Assembly (NCBI RefSeq): GCF_003207795.1
Contig: NZ_NIRT01000014.1
Location: 20,538-84,537 of the forward strand
From: Komagataeibacter nataicola
GTDB taxonomy: Bacteria; Pseudomonadota; Alphaproteobacteria; Acetobacterales; Acetobacteraceae
DNA length: 64,000 nt
Reading direction: 5' to 3'
Of this stretch, positions 32,864-41,508 are shown piece by piece; within the stretch, counting starts at the first letter, position 1; each line of letters starts with the position of its first letter. A program made the translations under genes and the position numbers. The notes under the pieces were generated by a model that made no database searches, was not told the origin of the DNA, and saw only the letters and a program-made list of their open reading frames with translations.

Positions 32864-35203
32864 ATGGCCAGAATGACCGCAGGTATGGCGTGGATGCTTT
32901 CGGCCAGTCTTGGCGCACTGCTCATCCCCTCCGCTTACGCACAGGGCACGGATGCGGACAAAGGCAAAAAAGCCCTCTCGACCGCCAAAAGCACCGCTGC
33001 CACCGATAATGCCGTAGGCTCCGCCAATGCGGAGGAAATGACCGTGATCGGCCACCACCGCATGGTGGCGGGTGCCGCGGCCAACTATAATAAAAAGATG
33101 GCCAATCTCGGCCCGCTTGGCACGCGCCGCACGCTTGATACGCCCATGTCGATCATGACCGTGCCGCATGACGTGATCGTCAACCAGCAGGCGCGTAACA
33201 TCAACGACCTGATGCAGTACATTCCGTCTGTGCAGCTTGAAACGCGCGCCGATCCCGGCACCAGCCGCCCGCAGTCACGCGGGTTCGAGGCGGATGTGAT
33301 CTCCAACAGCCGCATCGACGGGCTGAACGCCTTTACGGTTACGCCCTATGCCGCCGAGCAGTTTGACAACGTGCAGGTGCTCAACGGCCTTGCCGGCGCC
33401 ATGTACGGGCCCCAGAACCCGGCGGGTACGTTCGAATACGGCCTCAAGCGCCCGACCGACGAGCGCATCAACCGCCTTGTGGTGGGTGTGGATTCCGTTG
33501 GCACGCTGATGGAAAACGTCGATGCATCAGGCCGCGCGGGCAGGCATGGCTGGTTTGGCTACCGCATCAACCTGCTGCATGGCGATGGCACGTCCTATGT
33601 GCAGGACAGCTGGGTGCGCCGTAACATGGTCAGCGCCGATTTCGATATCCATTTTGATCGCGATACCGTGCTGGAGCTTGATGCCAGCCATTACACGTTC
33701 GATGAGCGCGGCATGCCCGCGGGCGTCAACCTCAAGGGCTACCAGCTGCCCACCGCCCCTGACCTGGGCAAGCCCCATATGGGCCAGGAATATTCGGGCT
33801 ACAATTCCGAGAACAACGTCTTCCTCGCCAAGCTCAGGCACCGGATCAATGATAACTGGAGCTTCGTCATCGGCGGGCTTTACCAGGATTCCGGGCGGCA
33901 GGTGTTTGAATCAGCCGACTCGCTGATTAACAACTCCGGTGGCTATACGCAGTCCCTCTCCGCCGCCACCACGGTCAATGACTTCAAGGTCGGCAGTAAC
34001 ATGGCCTATATCAATGGTCATGTGCGCACGGGCTTCATCAGGCATGATCTGGTCATTGGCACCAATGGCTACATGGAAGGCGGCTACAACCCGCTGAGCG
34101 GGCAGAGCTATACGGCCGTCAAGTCGGGTTCGCTCTATAACCCCACCGTGGCGCCCAATGGTCCGCAGCCCTATTACAACGGCAAGTATGAATCGCAGTA
34201 CGTGCGCTACCAGTCGATGATTCTGGGCGATACGGTGCATTTCAACAAGCACTGGTCGGTCATGGGCACGCTGGCATGGAGCTGGCTGGATCAGGACGCC
34301 ACCGGCACCACGACGGCCGAGAAGAACACTACGAGCATCGAAAACGGTTATACCGTCACCACAACGCATCTGGCCAAGGGTGCGACCACCAACAGCCGCG
34401 CCAATGCGGCCTTCAGCCCCATGGCCAGCCTGGTTTACAAGCCGACCGACAACCAGACCGCCTATTTCACCTATGGCCGCTCGCTGCAGGCGGGCACAAC
34501 CGCCCCAGCCGACGCGCTCAACGCCAATGGCCTTACCTCCCCCGTGCATAGCGAGGAATATGAGGTGGGCTACAAGATGCAGTGGCGCCAGATGCAGTTC
34601 AACGTGGCGGGTTTCCGCGCCACGCGTAGCTATGCCTTCTATGAAGGCAGCAACACGCTGTATGGCAATTTTGGCATGCAGCGTAATTATGGCGTGGAGT
34701 TCCAGGCCATGGGCCACATCACGCCCCGCCTGTCGGTTATTGGCGGCATGACCTGGATCGATGCCGAGGTGACCCATGCAGCCTTTGCCGCCCTCAACAA
34801 CAAGGAAGTTGTGGGTGTGGCCCCGCTGCAGGCCAATGCGCTGATGGATTACCGCATTCCGTTCCCGCGTGGCTTTGCCCTCAATGGTCTGGCGGTCAAT
34901 GCCAACGTGCATTACACGGGCCGCCGCGCGGCGGATATTACGAATTCGACCTATGCCGGTTCCTACGTAACGCTGGATATGGGCCTGCGTTATCCGTTCC
35001 GTGCGGCGAAGCACCCGTGGATGGCGCGCTTTGGCGTAACGAACGTGGCCAATGAGCGGTACTGGTCCTCGGTCTATAACGGCACGGTCTCGAGTGCGGG
35101 TGTTACGACCAAGGATCCGACGGCCGCGTCGCTCAACAGTGGCAGCGCCGCCTATGCCGGCATGCCGCGCGCCTTCCACTTCACACTGGAAGCCGACTTC
35201 TGA
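32864..35203 (+). CDS. TonB-dependent siderophore receptor
   Basis: A 779-residue outer-membrane receptor. Signal peptide ends at SAYAQG (~27). The plug domain shows TLDTPMSIMTVPHDVIVNQQ then ARNINDLMQYIPSVQLETRA and SRPQSRGFEADVISNSRIDG, the FhuA/FpvA-type layout. The barrel ends with the C-terminal aromatic FHFTLEADF. It imports ferric siderophores using TonB-ExbBD. No ferric reductase or permease lies next to it. A double-hairpin repeat follows. Confidence 0.92.
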   Translation: MARMTAGMAWMLSASLGALLIPSAYAQGTDADKGKKALSTAKSTAATDNAVGSANAEEMTVIGHHRMVAGAAANYNKKMANLGPLGTRRTLDTPMSIMTVPHDVIVNQQARNINDLMQYIPSVQLETRADPGTSRPQSRGFEADVISNSRIDGLNAFTVTPYAAEQFDNVQVLNGLAGAMYGPQNPAGTFEYGLKRPTDERINRLVVGVDSVGTLMENVDASGRAGRHGWFGYRINLLHGDGTSYVQDSWVRRNMVSADFDIHFDRDTVLELDASHYTFDERGMPAGVNLKGYQLPTAPDLGKPHMGQEYSGYNSENNVFLAKLRHRINDNWSFVIGGLYQDSGRQVFESADSLINNSGGYTQSLSAATTVNDFKVGSNMAYINGHVRTGFIRHDLVIGTNGYMEGGYNPLSGQSYTAVKSGSLYNPTVAPNGPQPYYNGKYESQYVRYQSMILGDTVHFNKHWSVMGTLAWSWLDQDATGTTTAEKNTTSIENGYTVTTTHLAKGATTNSRANAAFSPMASLVYKPTDNQTAYFTYGRSLQAGTTAPADALNANGLTSPVHSEEYEVGYKMQWRQMQFNVAGFRATRSYAFYEGSNTLYGNFGMQRNYGVEFQAMGHITPRLSVIGGMTWIDAEVTHAAFAALNNKEVVGVAPLQANALMDYRIPFPRGFALNGLAVNANVHYTGRRAADITNSTYAGSYVTLDMGLRYPFRAAKHPWMARFGVTNVANERYWSSVYNGTVSSAGVTTKDPTAASLNSGSAAYAGMPRAFHFTLEADF

Positions 35204-35223
35204 AAACGCTGCACAAAAAACAG

Positions 35224-35262
35224 TAAAAGTTTTTGGGTGCCGCCTTTTTTCAAAAAGGCGGC
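35224..35262. repeat. Double-hairpin repeat, copy 2 (single stem)
   Basis: AAAAGTTTTTGG border and GCCGCCTTTTTTCAAAAAGG(CGGC) stem, 20 bp after the receptor stop; serves as terminator. Confidence 0.75.
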
Positions 35263-35368
35263 ATTCTTTTCAAGAAGTGCCGCGCACCCGCTTGTGATGG
35301 CGGGCAGGGGCGCGAAAGGCAGGTGGTGTGCCCATATTCCCTTCAACCATAAGGGAAGGAACGCCACC

Positions 35369-36823
35369 ATGACCGAACCCACGACCCCGACATTCACCGA
35401 CTGCCCCATCAGGCTCGATGCCACCGGCACCCGGCGCGAGAAGGACTCGATGGGCGCGATTGACGTGCCCGCCAGCCATTACTGGGGTGCCCAGACGCAG
35501 CGCAGCCTCGTGCATTTCTCGATCGGGCGCGATCATATGCCCATCGAGGTCTGTCATGCCTACGGCATCGTGAAAAAGGCGGCGGCCCAGGTCAATGCCG
35601 CCGACGGGCGCATGCCGCAATGGAAGGCCGACGCCATCAGCCGCGTGGCTGATGAAGTGATTGCGGGCAAGCTCGATTCCGAATTCCCGCTCTTTGTCTG
35701 GCAGACCGGATCGGGCACCCAGACGAACATGAACGTGAACGAGGTGATCGCAAATCGCGCCATCCAGTGCCTTGGCGGCACGGTCGGTTCCAAAAGTCCG
35801 GTTCACCCCAATGATGACGTGAACATGGGGCAGTCGAGCAATGACTCGTTTCCCACTGCCATGCATGTCGCCACCTTGCTGGAAATCGACAGCCGCCTGC
35901 TGCCGCGCGTGCGTGAACTGATTGAAAGCCTGCGCAGCAAGGCAGAGGAATGGATGCAGGTGGTCAAGATTGGCCGCACCCATTTGCAGGATGCCGTGCC
36001 GCTTACGGTGGGGCAGGAATGGTCGGGCTGGGCGCAGCAGCTTGAAGATGCGCTTGAGGCGGTCGAGGCCGCGCGGCCGGGTCTGTTGCAGCTTGCGGCG
36101 GGCGGCACGGCGGTGGGCACGGGGCTGAACGCGCCGCCGGGCTTCAGCCGCGCCATAGCAAAGCGCATCGCTACCCTGACCGATAAGCCCTTTGTCACCG
36201 CGCCCAACAAATTCGCGGCGCTTGGCGGGCTGGATGCCATGGTGCGGGCTTCCGCCGGGCTGCGCGGGGTGGCCGTAACCCTGCTCAAGATCGCCAATGA
36301 CATGCGCCTGCTCGGCTCCGGCCCGCGCTGCGGGCTGGGTGAACTGCACCTGCCGGAAAACGAACCCGGCTCCTCCATCATGCCCGGCAAGGTCAACCCG
36401 ACCCAGTGCGAGGCGATGGTGATGATCTGCACGCAGGTGCTTGGCAATGACGCCACGGTGGCGTTTGCGGGCAGTCAGGGCCAGCTTGACCTGAACGTGA
36501 TGCGCCCGGTGATCGTGGCCAATGTGCTGCATGCCATCCGCATCCTGGCCGATGGCTGCCACAACTTCCGTGTGTTTTCAGTGGAGGGCACCACGCTCAA
36601 CCGCAAGCGCATTGATGCTTACGTGGCGGGTTCGGTCATGCTGGTTACCGCCCTCAGCCCCGAGATCGGTTACGATCGCGCTTCCGCCATTGCGCATCAG
36701 GCCATGGAGCATGACATCAGCCTGCGTGAAGCCGCATTGGCCTCCGGCTTTGTCGATGGCGCAACCTTTGACCGGCTGGTCCGCCCGCTCGACATGGTGG
36801 GCAAGGGCGTGGGCGGCGCCTGA
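35369..36823 (+). CDS. fumC: Class II fumarate hydratase
   Basis: A 484-residue enzyme from ATG 35369 (MTEPTTPTFTDCPIRLDATG). The superfamily signature GSSIMPGKVNPTQCE is intact, with the catalytic Ser in its loop, and the substrate-binding regions SGTQTNMNVNEVIANR and GRTHLQDAVPLTVGQE are present. It hydrates fumarate to malate in the TCA cycle as a homotetramer. GGGAAGGA gives a good ribosome-binding site. Monocistronic between two double-hairpin repeats. Confidence 0.96.
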   Translation: MTEPTTPTFTDCPIRLDATGTRREKDSMGAIDVPASHYWGAQTQRSLVHFSIGRDHMPIEVCHAYGIVKKAAAQVNAADGRMPQWKADAISRVADEVIAGKLDSEFPLFVWQTGSGTQTNMNVNEVIANRAIQCLGGTVGSKSPVHPNDDVNMGQSSNDSFPTAMHVATLLEIDSRLLPRVRELIESLRSKAEEWMQVVKIGRTHLQDAVPLTVGQEWSGWAQQLEDALEAVEAARPGLLQLAAGGTAVGTGLNAPPGFSRAIAKRIATLTDKPFVTAPNKFAALGGLDAMVRASAGLRGVAVTLLKIANDMRLLGSGPRCGLGELHLPENEPGSSIMPGKVNPTQCEAMVMICTQVLGNDATVAFAGSQGQLDLNVMRPVIVANVLHAIRILADGCHNFRVFSVEGTTLNRKRIDAYVAGSVMLVTALSPEIGYDRASAIAHQAMEHDISLREAALASGFVDGATFDRLVRPLDMVGKGVGGA

Positions 36824-36828
36824 GCGGA

Positions 36829-36916
36829 TAAAAGTTTTTGGTGAAGCTTTTTTCAAAAAGCTTCGAAGAACGCCGCCTTTTTGAAAAAAGGCGGCACCCA
36901 AAAACTTTTATTTTTT
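36829..36916. repeat. Double-hairpin repeat, copy 3 (complete, inverted relative to copy 1)
   Basis: Borders AAAAGTTTTTGG and CCAAAAACTTTT enclose a GAAGCTT stem followed by a GCCGCC stem, the reverse order of copy 1. It separates two convergent genes and would terminate both. Confidence 0.85.
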
Positions 36917-36927
36917 AAGGCAGGTTT

Positions 36928-38139
36928 CTAAGAGGGCGCAGCCCCCTGCGTGTTGACCTGCAGCGTGAACAGCGTATCGCCCGCGCACATGAACACCACA
37001 TCGCGCTTGGGGCCGCCAAAGGTCAGGTTCGACACCCCGCGCGGCAGGCGGATGCGCCCGATCATGTGGCCGTGGGGGTTGTACACCACCACGCCACACA
37101 GCCCCAGCGGCCCGTTGGCCCCGCACCACAGATTGCCGAAAATGTCGGTGCGCATGCCATCGGGAACCATTGCATGCCCGTTGAGCATCATGTCAGCAAA
37201 CGGGCGGAGGTTGCGCACTTCGCTGCCTGCCACGTCGGCGGCATGGATGCGCCCGTCGCCGCCATGGCCATCCTGCCCCGGTCCCGGCCCGTCGGAAATG
37301 ACATAGACAATCCGGCCATCGGGCGAGAAGGCAATGCCGTTGGGGTCGGGCAACTGCTTTTCGGTCAGCACGGCCTTCACCTCGCCCGTGGCGGGGTCGA
37401 TGCGGAAGACATGGTCCTCCTGCCGCCTGCTGCCACCAAACTCGGTCATGACCTCGCCATCAAGGTTCCAGCGCTCCACGCCCTCGCGGTTGGCGGGGTT
37501 GCCCGGCGCATCGGGGTGGCCCTCCACGATCGTGTCGCCATAGCCCGGATCGGTAAACCAGATGCTGCCATCGGGGTGGACGGCAAGGTCGTTGGGCGAG
37601 TTCAGCGGCGCGCCATTGTAGCGGTCGGCCAGCACGCGGCATGAGCCGTCATGCTCCCAGCGCACCACGCGGCGCAGGCCGTGCTCGCAACTGACCAGGC
37701 GGCCTTCATTGTCAAAGATGTTGCCGTTGCTGTGATAGGACGGGCTGCGGAAAAGCGAGACGGCCCCGTTCTCCCACAGATAGCGGTACTGCACGGCGCG
37801 GATGGTGTCACTGAGCAGCAGGAAGCGCCCTTCGCTGCACCAGGCCGGGCCTTCCAGCCAGCCGCCGCCGCGCCATGCCAGCTTCAGGCTGGCATTGGCG
37901 TAGGCCAGATTGCCAAAGCTGGGGTCAAGCACCAGAATATCGGGGTCGGGCAGGGGCGTGACGGGGGCGTCAGTGCCCCATTGCCGGGGCGGGTTCGATA
38001 CCACGCTGGGCGGCTGGGGCAGGCCGTCGGGGCTGGCGGCCCGGGCGGATTGCCCGATGCTCCATAGTCCGCCTGCGGCCAGCCCCCCGGCAAGCATGGC
38101 CCGTCGGCCAGGATTGAACGGATGGATGACTGGCGGCAT
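36928..38139 (-). CDS. SMP-30/gluconolactonase-like protein, Tat-exported
   Basis: A 403-residue protein from ATG 38139 with a strong AAAGGGAGG ribosome-binding site. The N terminus NPGRRAMLAGGLAAGG is a twin-arginine signal, so it folds before export. The SMP-30 beta-propeller shows LNSPNDLAVHPDGSIWFTDP and DPNGIAFSPDGRIVYVISDG, with the metal ligands expected in such loops. It probably hydrolyses a sugar lactone such as gluconolactone in the periplasm, in keeping with surface sugar oxidation in acetic acid bacteria. A longer frame to 38373 lacks support. Confidence 0.87.
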   Translation of the reverse strand: MPPVIHPFNPGRRAMLAGGLAAGGLWSIGQSARAASPDGLPQPPSVVSNPPRQWGTDAPVTPLPDPDILVLDPSFGNLAYANASLKLAWRGGGWLEGPAWCSEGRFLLLSDTIRAVQYRYLWENGAVSLFRSPSYHSNGNIFDNEGRLVSCEHGLRRVVRWEHDGSCRVLADRYNGAPLNSPNDLAVHPDGSIWFTDPGYGDTIVEGHPDAPGNPANREGVERWNLDGEVMTEFGGSRRQEDHVFRIDPATGEVKAVLTEKQLPDPNGIAFSPDGRIVYVISDGPGPGQDGHGGDGRIHAADVAGSEVRNLRPFADMMLNGHAMVPDGMRTDIFGNLWCGANGPLGLCGVVVYNPHGHMIGRIRLPRGVSNLTFGGPKRDVVFMCAGDTLFTLQVNTQGAAPS

Positions 38140-38235
38140 GGCGGCCTCCCTTTGATGATGATGGATCACGACATGAAAACCCGACCCCCGAAGAGGCCGG
38201 ATGACGCCGCATGAATGTCGATCCTGAAAGGTTGT

Positions 38236-38295
38236 GGTGAAGTTTTCTTCAAAAAGCTTTGGAAAAACGGGCGCTTTTTTAAAAAGGCGGTTTTC
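38236..38295. repeat. Double-hairpin repeat, copy 4 (degenerate)
   Basis: GGTGAAGTTTTCTTCAAAAA and a mismatched GGCGCTTTTTTAAAAAGG stem; imperfect relative of copy 3 between the SMP-30 and monooxygenase genes. Confidence 0.6.
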
Positions 38296-38608
38296 AGTTC
38301 TGAATATCCTGAAGCACTTCAAAGCCTTCGAACACCGGCGGCCCCGCCATGAGCGGCTTGCGGTTGCCCGCATGCGCGTGGGCGGCGCGGAACTGCTCGG
38401 ACTGGGTCCAGCCTAAAAACGCCTCATAGGATTCCCACACGGTGTGCGAGGCGTAGAGGATGTAGTCCTCATGCGCGGGGCCCTTGAGGAACTGGAAGCT
38501 GACAAAACCGGGCACGGTGCGCAGGTGCACCTCGCGGCCGAGCCAGCGTTCACGGAATTCGGCCTCGTTCTCGGGCGGGATGCGGAAACGGTTCATGGCG
38601 ATATACAT
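38294..38608 (-). CDS. IsdG-like haem-degrading monooxygenase (ABM domain)
   Basis: A 104-residue ferredoxin-fold protein. Residues Asn6, Trp67 and His77 occupy the positions of the IsdG catalytic triad (Asn, Trp and the haem-ligand His), and the FVSFQFLKG and WTQSEQFRAAHAHA segments fit the family. IsdG-type enzymes open haem to release iron in the cytosol. The nearest iron-linked gene is the TonB receptor at 32864. The similarity to general ABM proteins is an alternative, but conservation of all three residues favours haem. Confidence 0.85.
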   Translation of the reverse strand: MYIAMNRFRIPPENEAEFRERWLGREVHLRTVPGFVSFQFLKGPAHEDYILYASHTVWESYEAFLGWTQSEQFRAAHAHAGNRKPLMAGPPVFEGFEVLQDIQN

Positions 38609-38684
38609 GTCTGGCTTCTCCTCAAAAGCTGCCCTGAAAGCCTGCCTGCGCCCTGCCCGAAAATAAACCCTTGATAAAAAAACT

Positions 38685-38750
38685 GATAAAAGTTTCTGGG
38701 TGCCGCCTTTTTCAAAAAGGCGGCATTTTCTGACGCTTCTCGAAAAAAAC
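38685..38750. repeat. Double-hairpin repeat, copy 5
   Basis: AAAAGTTTCTGG border, perfect GCCGCCTTTTTCAAAAAGGC(GGC) stem, then a decayed second stem. Confidence 0.75.
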
Positions 38751-38847
38751 AGCCTTGAGGAAGGGCCATGTGCCGCAGGTCAGGTGATGACATTGCGGTG
38801 TATCGAGGTGCTAGCAACCTGCCCTTTCATCAGGCGGGGGGTGCCTT

Positions 38848-39186
38848 TCAGCGGCGTTCTGAATCCGCGCCGCTGCCTTCATCGGTAATACCGGAGCGCG
38901 ATGGTGCGTCCGAGCCGGGTTCCACCATCCGGCTCATGCGGGCAACACCTGCATCATCGCCAAACCCTTGTGCCGGAACACGGCGGCGGGGGGCGGGGTT
39001 TTCCATCAGCACGTTGGCCAGCGCCTCGGGGTCGGTGCGTTCGGCTTCATCAAACAGTTCATCGGCGCGCGTCTGGTCGCCCGCGCGTTCGGCGCGCAGG
39101 CCGGCCTCGGCCAGATGGCGGGCTGTGGCGTGCTTGTTTTCACCGGCATCACCGGGGCGGTCGTCATCATTCATCGAACGGGGCAT
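38848..39186 (-). CDS. Hypothetical acidic protein (112 aa)
   Basis: Begins MPRSMNDDDRPGDAGENKHA at 39186. Very acidic with a helical central part (ATARHLAEAGLRAERAGDQT) and low complexity ends. The sequence looks like a conserved small protein of acetic acid bacteria, with no named domain. A longer frame reaches 39255. Confidence 0.6.
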   Translation of the reverse strand: MPRSMNDDDRPGDAGENKHATARHLAEAGLRAERAGDQTRADELFDEAERTDPEALANVLMENPAPRRRVPAQGFGDDAGVARMSRMVEPGSDAPSRSGITDEGSGADSERR

Positions 39187-39297
39187 GGGCCTGCCTTTCG
39201 TGTCATGTTGCGGGCCGGGTGGCCCATGGGCAGACAACACGCGGGGCGGGGTCATGGTTCACCAGGGCTTTCACGCACCGCCACATGGCAGCCATGG

Positions 39298-40269
39298 TTA
39301 CTGCTCGGCCAATGTATAGACGCTGCTGAAGTCGAGATCGCGCGCTACATAGATCTGCACCATGTTGCCCTGCTGCACATACAGGCTGGGCGGCACGTTG
39401 CTGGTCTGGCTGAGGATGATCTTTTCCACCTGGCTGACGACGGAGTTGGTGTCGTCGCTGCTGGTGGTGATGCTGGTGGTGCCGGGCTTGGAGGCGAGGT
39501 TGGTGATGGCCTGCACCATCATCTGCCCCACATTGGTGATGATCGACACCATGATCGCATCGCCAAAGCGCGCCCAGAAATGCGTATTGACCTTGCCCTT
39601 CACCCCGCTGCCGCCAAGCGGCGTGGTGCCGGGGCTGAGCAGGTCTATGCTCACGCCCTCGGGGTTGCGCAGGCGCAGCCAGTTCACGAAAATACGGTTC
39701 TGGCCATATTGCAGGGCGGATGTCACCTCGCCTTCCGCCACCGCTCCCTTGTCGATCAGGCGCACCTTGCCGTTGATGGAATAGACATCATGGCTGACCC
39801 GGCAGGTGACCAGTCCGGGCAGGGTGGTGTTGATCTCGTTGATCGTGCCGCACGGGATCAGCGTGCCCTTGCCCACGATCAGGTTCTGGCCGCGCAGCAG
39901 GCTGGCATGGGCGGTGGGCGTGCTCTCGGGCAGCAGGCGGGTCAGCAGCGGGTTATCGGTCTTGGTCGCTGCCGTGGCGGCAGCGGGCGTCGCCGCCGGG
40001 GGGGTGGTGGTATCGGCCACGGGGGTTGCGAAGGTGAAATCATGGCCAAGCCTGCGCTTCATGGCGGCATCTTCAGCGCTGTCCACCGCAGGCGCGGGGG
40101 TTGCTGCGGGTGCGGGTGGCGCGGCGGGCGGGCACGAGGCCTGTCCCTGCCCGTCGACCATGACGGTGCTGCCGGGGCATTTCAGGGTCAGGTGGGCTGC
40201 ATCCTGCGCGTGGGCGGGGCTGGCCAGCGCGCACAGCGCCAGCGCACAGGCAGGGGCCACGTGCTTCAT
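39298..40269 (-). CDS. VirB10-like protein with a cleavable signal (T4SS core)
   Basis: A 323-residue protein. Residues ~130-250 are the VirB10/TrbI beta-barrel domain: LIPCGTINEINTTLPGLVTC followed by RVSHDVYSINGKVRLIDKGA and KGKVNTHFWARFGDA. Unlike ordinary VirB10, which has an N-terminal inner-membrane helix, this one opens with a Sec signal ending at PAHAQ and a Pro/Ala-rich linker. It would be wholly periplasmic/outer-membrane. It overlaps the VirB9-like gene by 4 bp. Confidence 0.85.
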   Translation of the reverse strand: MKHVAPACALALCALASPAHAQDAAHLTLKCPGSTVMVDGQGQASCPPAAPPAPAATPAPAVDSAEDAAMKRRLGHDFTFATPVADTTTPPAATPAAATAATKTDNPLLTRLLPESTPTAHASLLRGQNLIVGKGTLIPCGTINEINTTLPGLVTCRVSHDVYSINGKVRLIDKGAVAEGEVTSALQYGQNRIFVNWLRLRNPEGVSIDLLSPGTTPLGGSGVKGKVNTHFWARFGDAIMVSIITNVGQMMVQAITNLASKPGTTSITTSSDDTNSVVSQVEKIILSQTSNVPPSLYVQQGNMVQIYVARDLDFSSVYTLAEQ

Positions 40270-41159
40270 GATGCCCCATCACGCACGACCCGGCGCACCA
40301 TGGGCGAGATGGTGCCGCCCGGCGCACTGCCCAGCGAGGGATTGAACCCGTCATTGACCACGCCAATCACCAGGCTTCCGTAGCGGATGCGCCATTGCCG
40401 GGCGGTCATCTGGGCGGCGAGGATATTGTGGTCACGCCCCAGCACCACGGCGTTGACCACCGTTTCCTGCCCGCTTTCGTTCATGACATACAGCGTGGGA
40501 AGCACCCCGTTTTCAGGGAAGCGGAAATAGGTGAAGCGATAGTCATCCCACACGTTCAGGGGTGCGATGGCCCGGTCCTGCGTGCCATCCGAGCGGCGAT
40601 AGGCGGTATTATGCGGCCCGTCGCCATACGGGTCGGCCAGTTCGGCCTCGATGTGGCTGGCGCGCGCGGCAGCGGCCTTTTTGCCGTCATCCTCATCGGG
40701 GTAGATATAGGTCAGCTCCACCGTGGCCTGCGCCAGCGCCCACGGCGTGGAGGCGAAGACGGTGCGCATGTGGCCATCTACCCCCTTCTCCTGTCGGCCG
40801 CCCACGTAATGCAGCAGGATATGGTAGGTGTGCCGGTCGGTCACGATGGTCAGGTTGGTGTCGCTCTCCTGCGCCTTGGGGCGGATGAAGCAGTGGTTCT
40901 CGCGGCAGGCGAAGGACCAGCCGCCCTCCTCGCCAAAGGCGTGGGTGACGTAATGCTCGTCGGGGGCAAGGGTGATGTCGGTCGCAATCCCCACCACGCC
41001 GTCGACTTCCACCGTATCACGCGGGTTATAGATGACCGACTTGATGCGATAGTCATACGGCGAGGTGCTCTTGCGTCCCGTCGCTCCGGCAGGCTGGGGG
41101 CACAGGACCGGCGCCATGAGGGCCGCCACCATTGCCATGCGCCATGGGGTGGGTGTCAT
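40266..41159 (-). CDS. VirB9/TrbG-like protein (T4SS core)
   Basis: A 297-residue periplasmic protein with a signal peptide ending near GATG. N-terminal domain: IKSVIYNPRDTVEVDGVVGI then ATDITLAPDEHYVTHAFGEE. C-terminal domain: DDYRFTYFRFPENGVLPTLY and MTARQWRIRYGSLVIGVVND, which binds VirB7. It forms the outer layer of the T4SS ring with VirB7 and VirB10. ATGA-coupled to both neighbours. Confidence 0.88.
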   Translation of the reverse strand: MTPTPWRMAMVAALMAPVLCPQPAGATGRKSTSPYDYRIKSVIYNPRDTVEVDGVVGIATDITLAPDEHYVTHAFGEEGGWSFACRENHCFIRPKAQESDTNLTIVTDRHTYHILLHYVGGRQEKGVDGHMRTVFASTPWALAQATVELTYIYPDEDDGKKAAAARASHIEAELADPYGDGPHNTAYRRSDGTQDRAIAPLNVWDDYRFTYFRFPENGVLPTLYVMNESGQETVVNAVVLGRDHNILAAQMTARQWRIRYGSLVIGVVNDGFNPSLGSAPGGTISPMVRRVVRDGAS

Positions 41160-41386
41160 GGGTGGGCATCCTGTGCGGCGGGGGGAGCAGGGGTGGCAGA
41201 CGTGAGCGCTGTCCGGCCCGACAGTTCAGGCGGCGGGGTACGGTTGACCTGCACCAGATGCCACATGTTGGGCTGCCTGACATGGCCCGGTCGGGGCGTG
41301 CAGCCCGCCAGCAGCAGGCCCATCGCCACGATGCCCAGGCGCGTGCCCGCAGGCCGCAGGGAAAACGGAATGCCAGCCTGACTCAC
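41156..41386 (-). CDS. VirB7-like lipoprotein (T4SS core)
   Basis: A 76-residue lipoprotein: lipobox LLLAGC, then a WHLVQVNRTPP segment like the W-x-x-V-N VirB9-binding motif of VirB7/TraN-type proteins. It anchors the ring to the outer membrane. First gene of the leftward operon; ATGA-coupled to VirB9. Confidence 0.75.
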   Translation of the reverse strand: MSQAGIPFSLRPAGTRLGIVAMGLLLAGCTPRPGHVRQPNMWHLVQVNRTPPPELSGRTALTSATPAPPAAQDAHP

Positions 41387-41441
41387 AGACCGTATGGCCC
41401 GACCCTGTACATGCCCACTACCGATTGCTCAAATCCGTCTC

Positions 41442-41471
41442 TTGACACCGTTCGCATGCGAAAAGGATAAA
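41442..41471 (+). promoter_or_regulatory. Promoter and palindromic operator between virB7 and virB1
   Basis: TTGACA (41442-41447) and GATAAA (41466-41471), 18 bp apart, enclose the perfect 12-bp palindrome TTCGCATGCGAA (41451-41462) in the spacer. A repressor here would block the VirB1-like gene and perhaps the divergent core operon. Confidence 0.6.
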
Positions 41472-41508
41472 AAAGCCCCCTGTTATTGGCAAGTCCGGGA
41501 AGGAAGAA

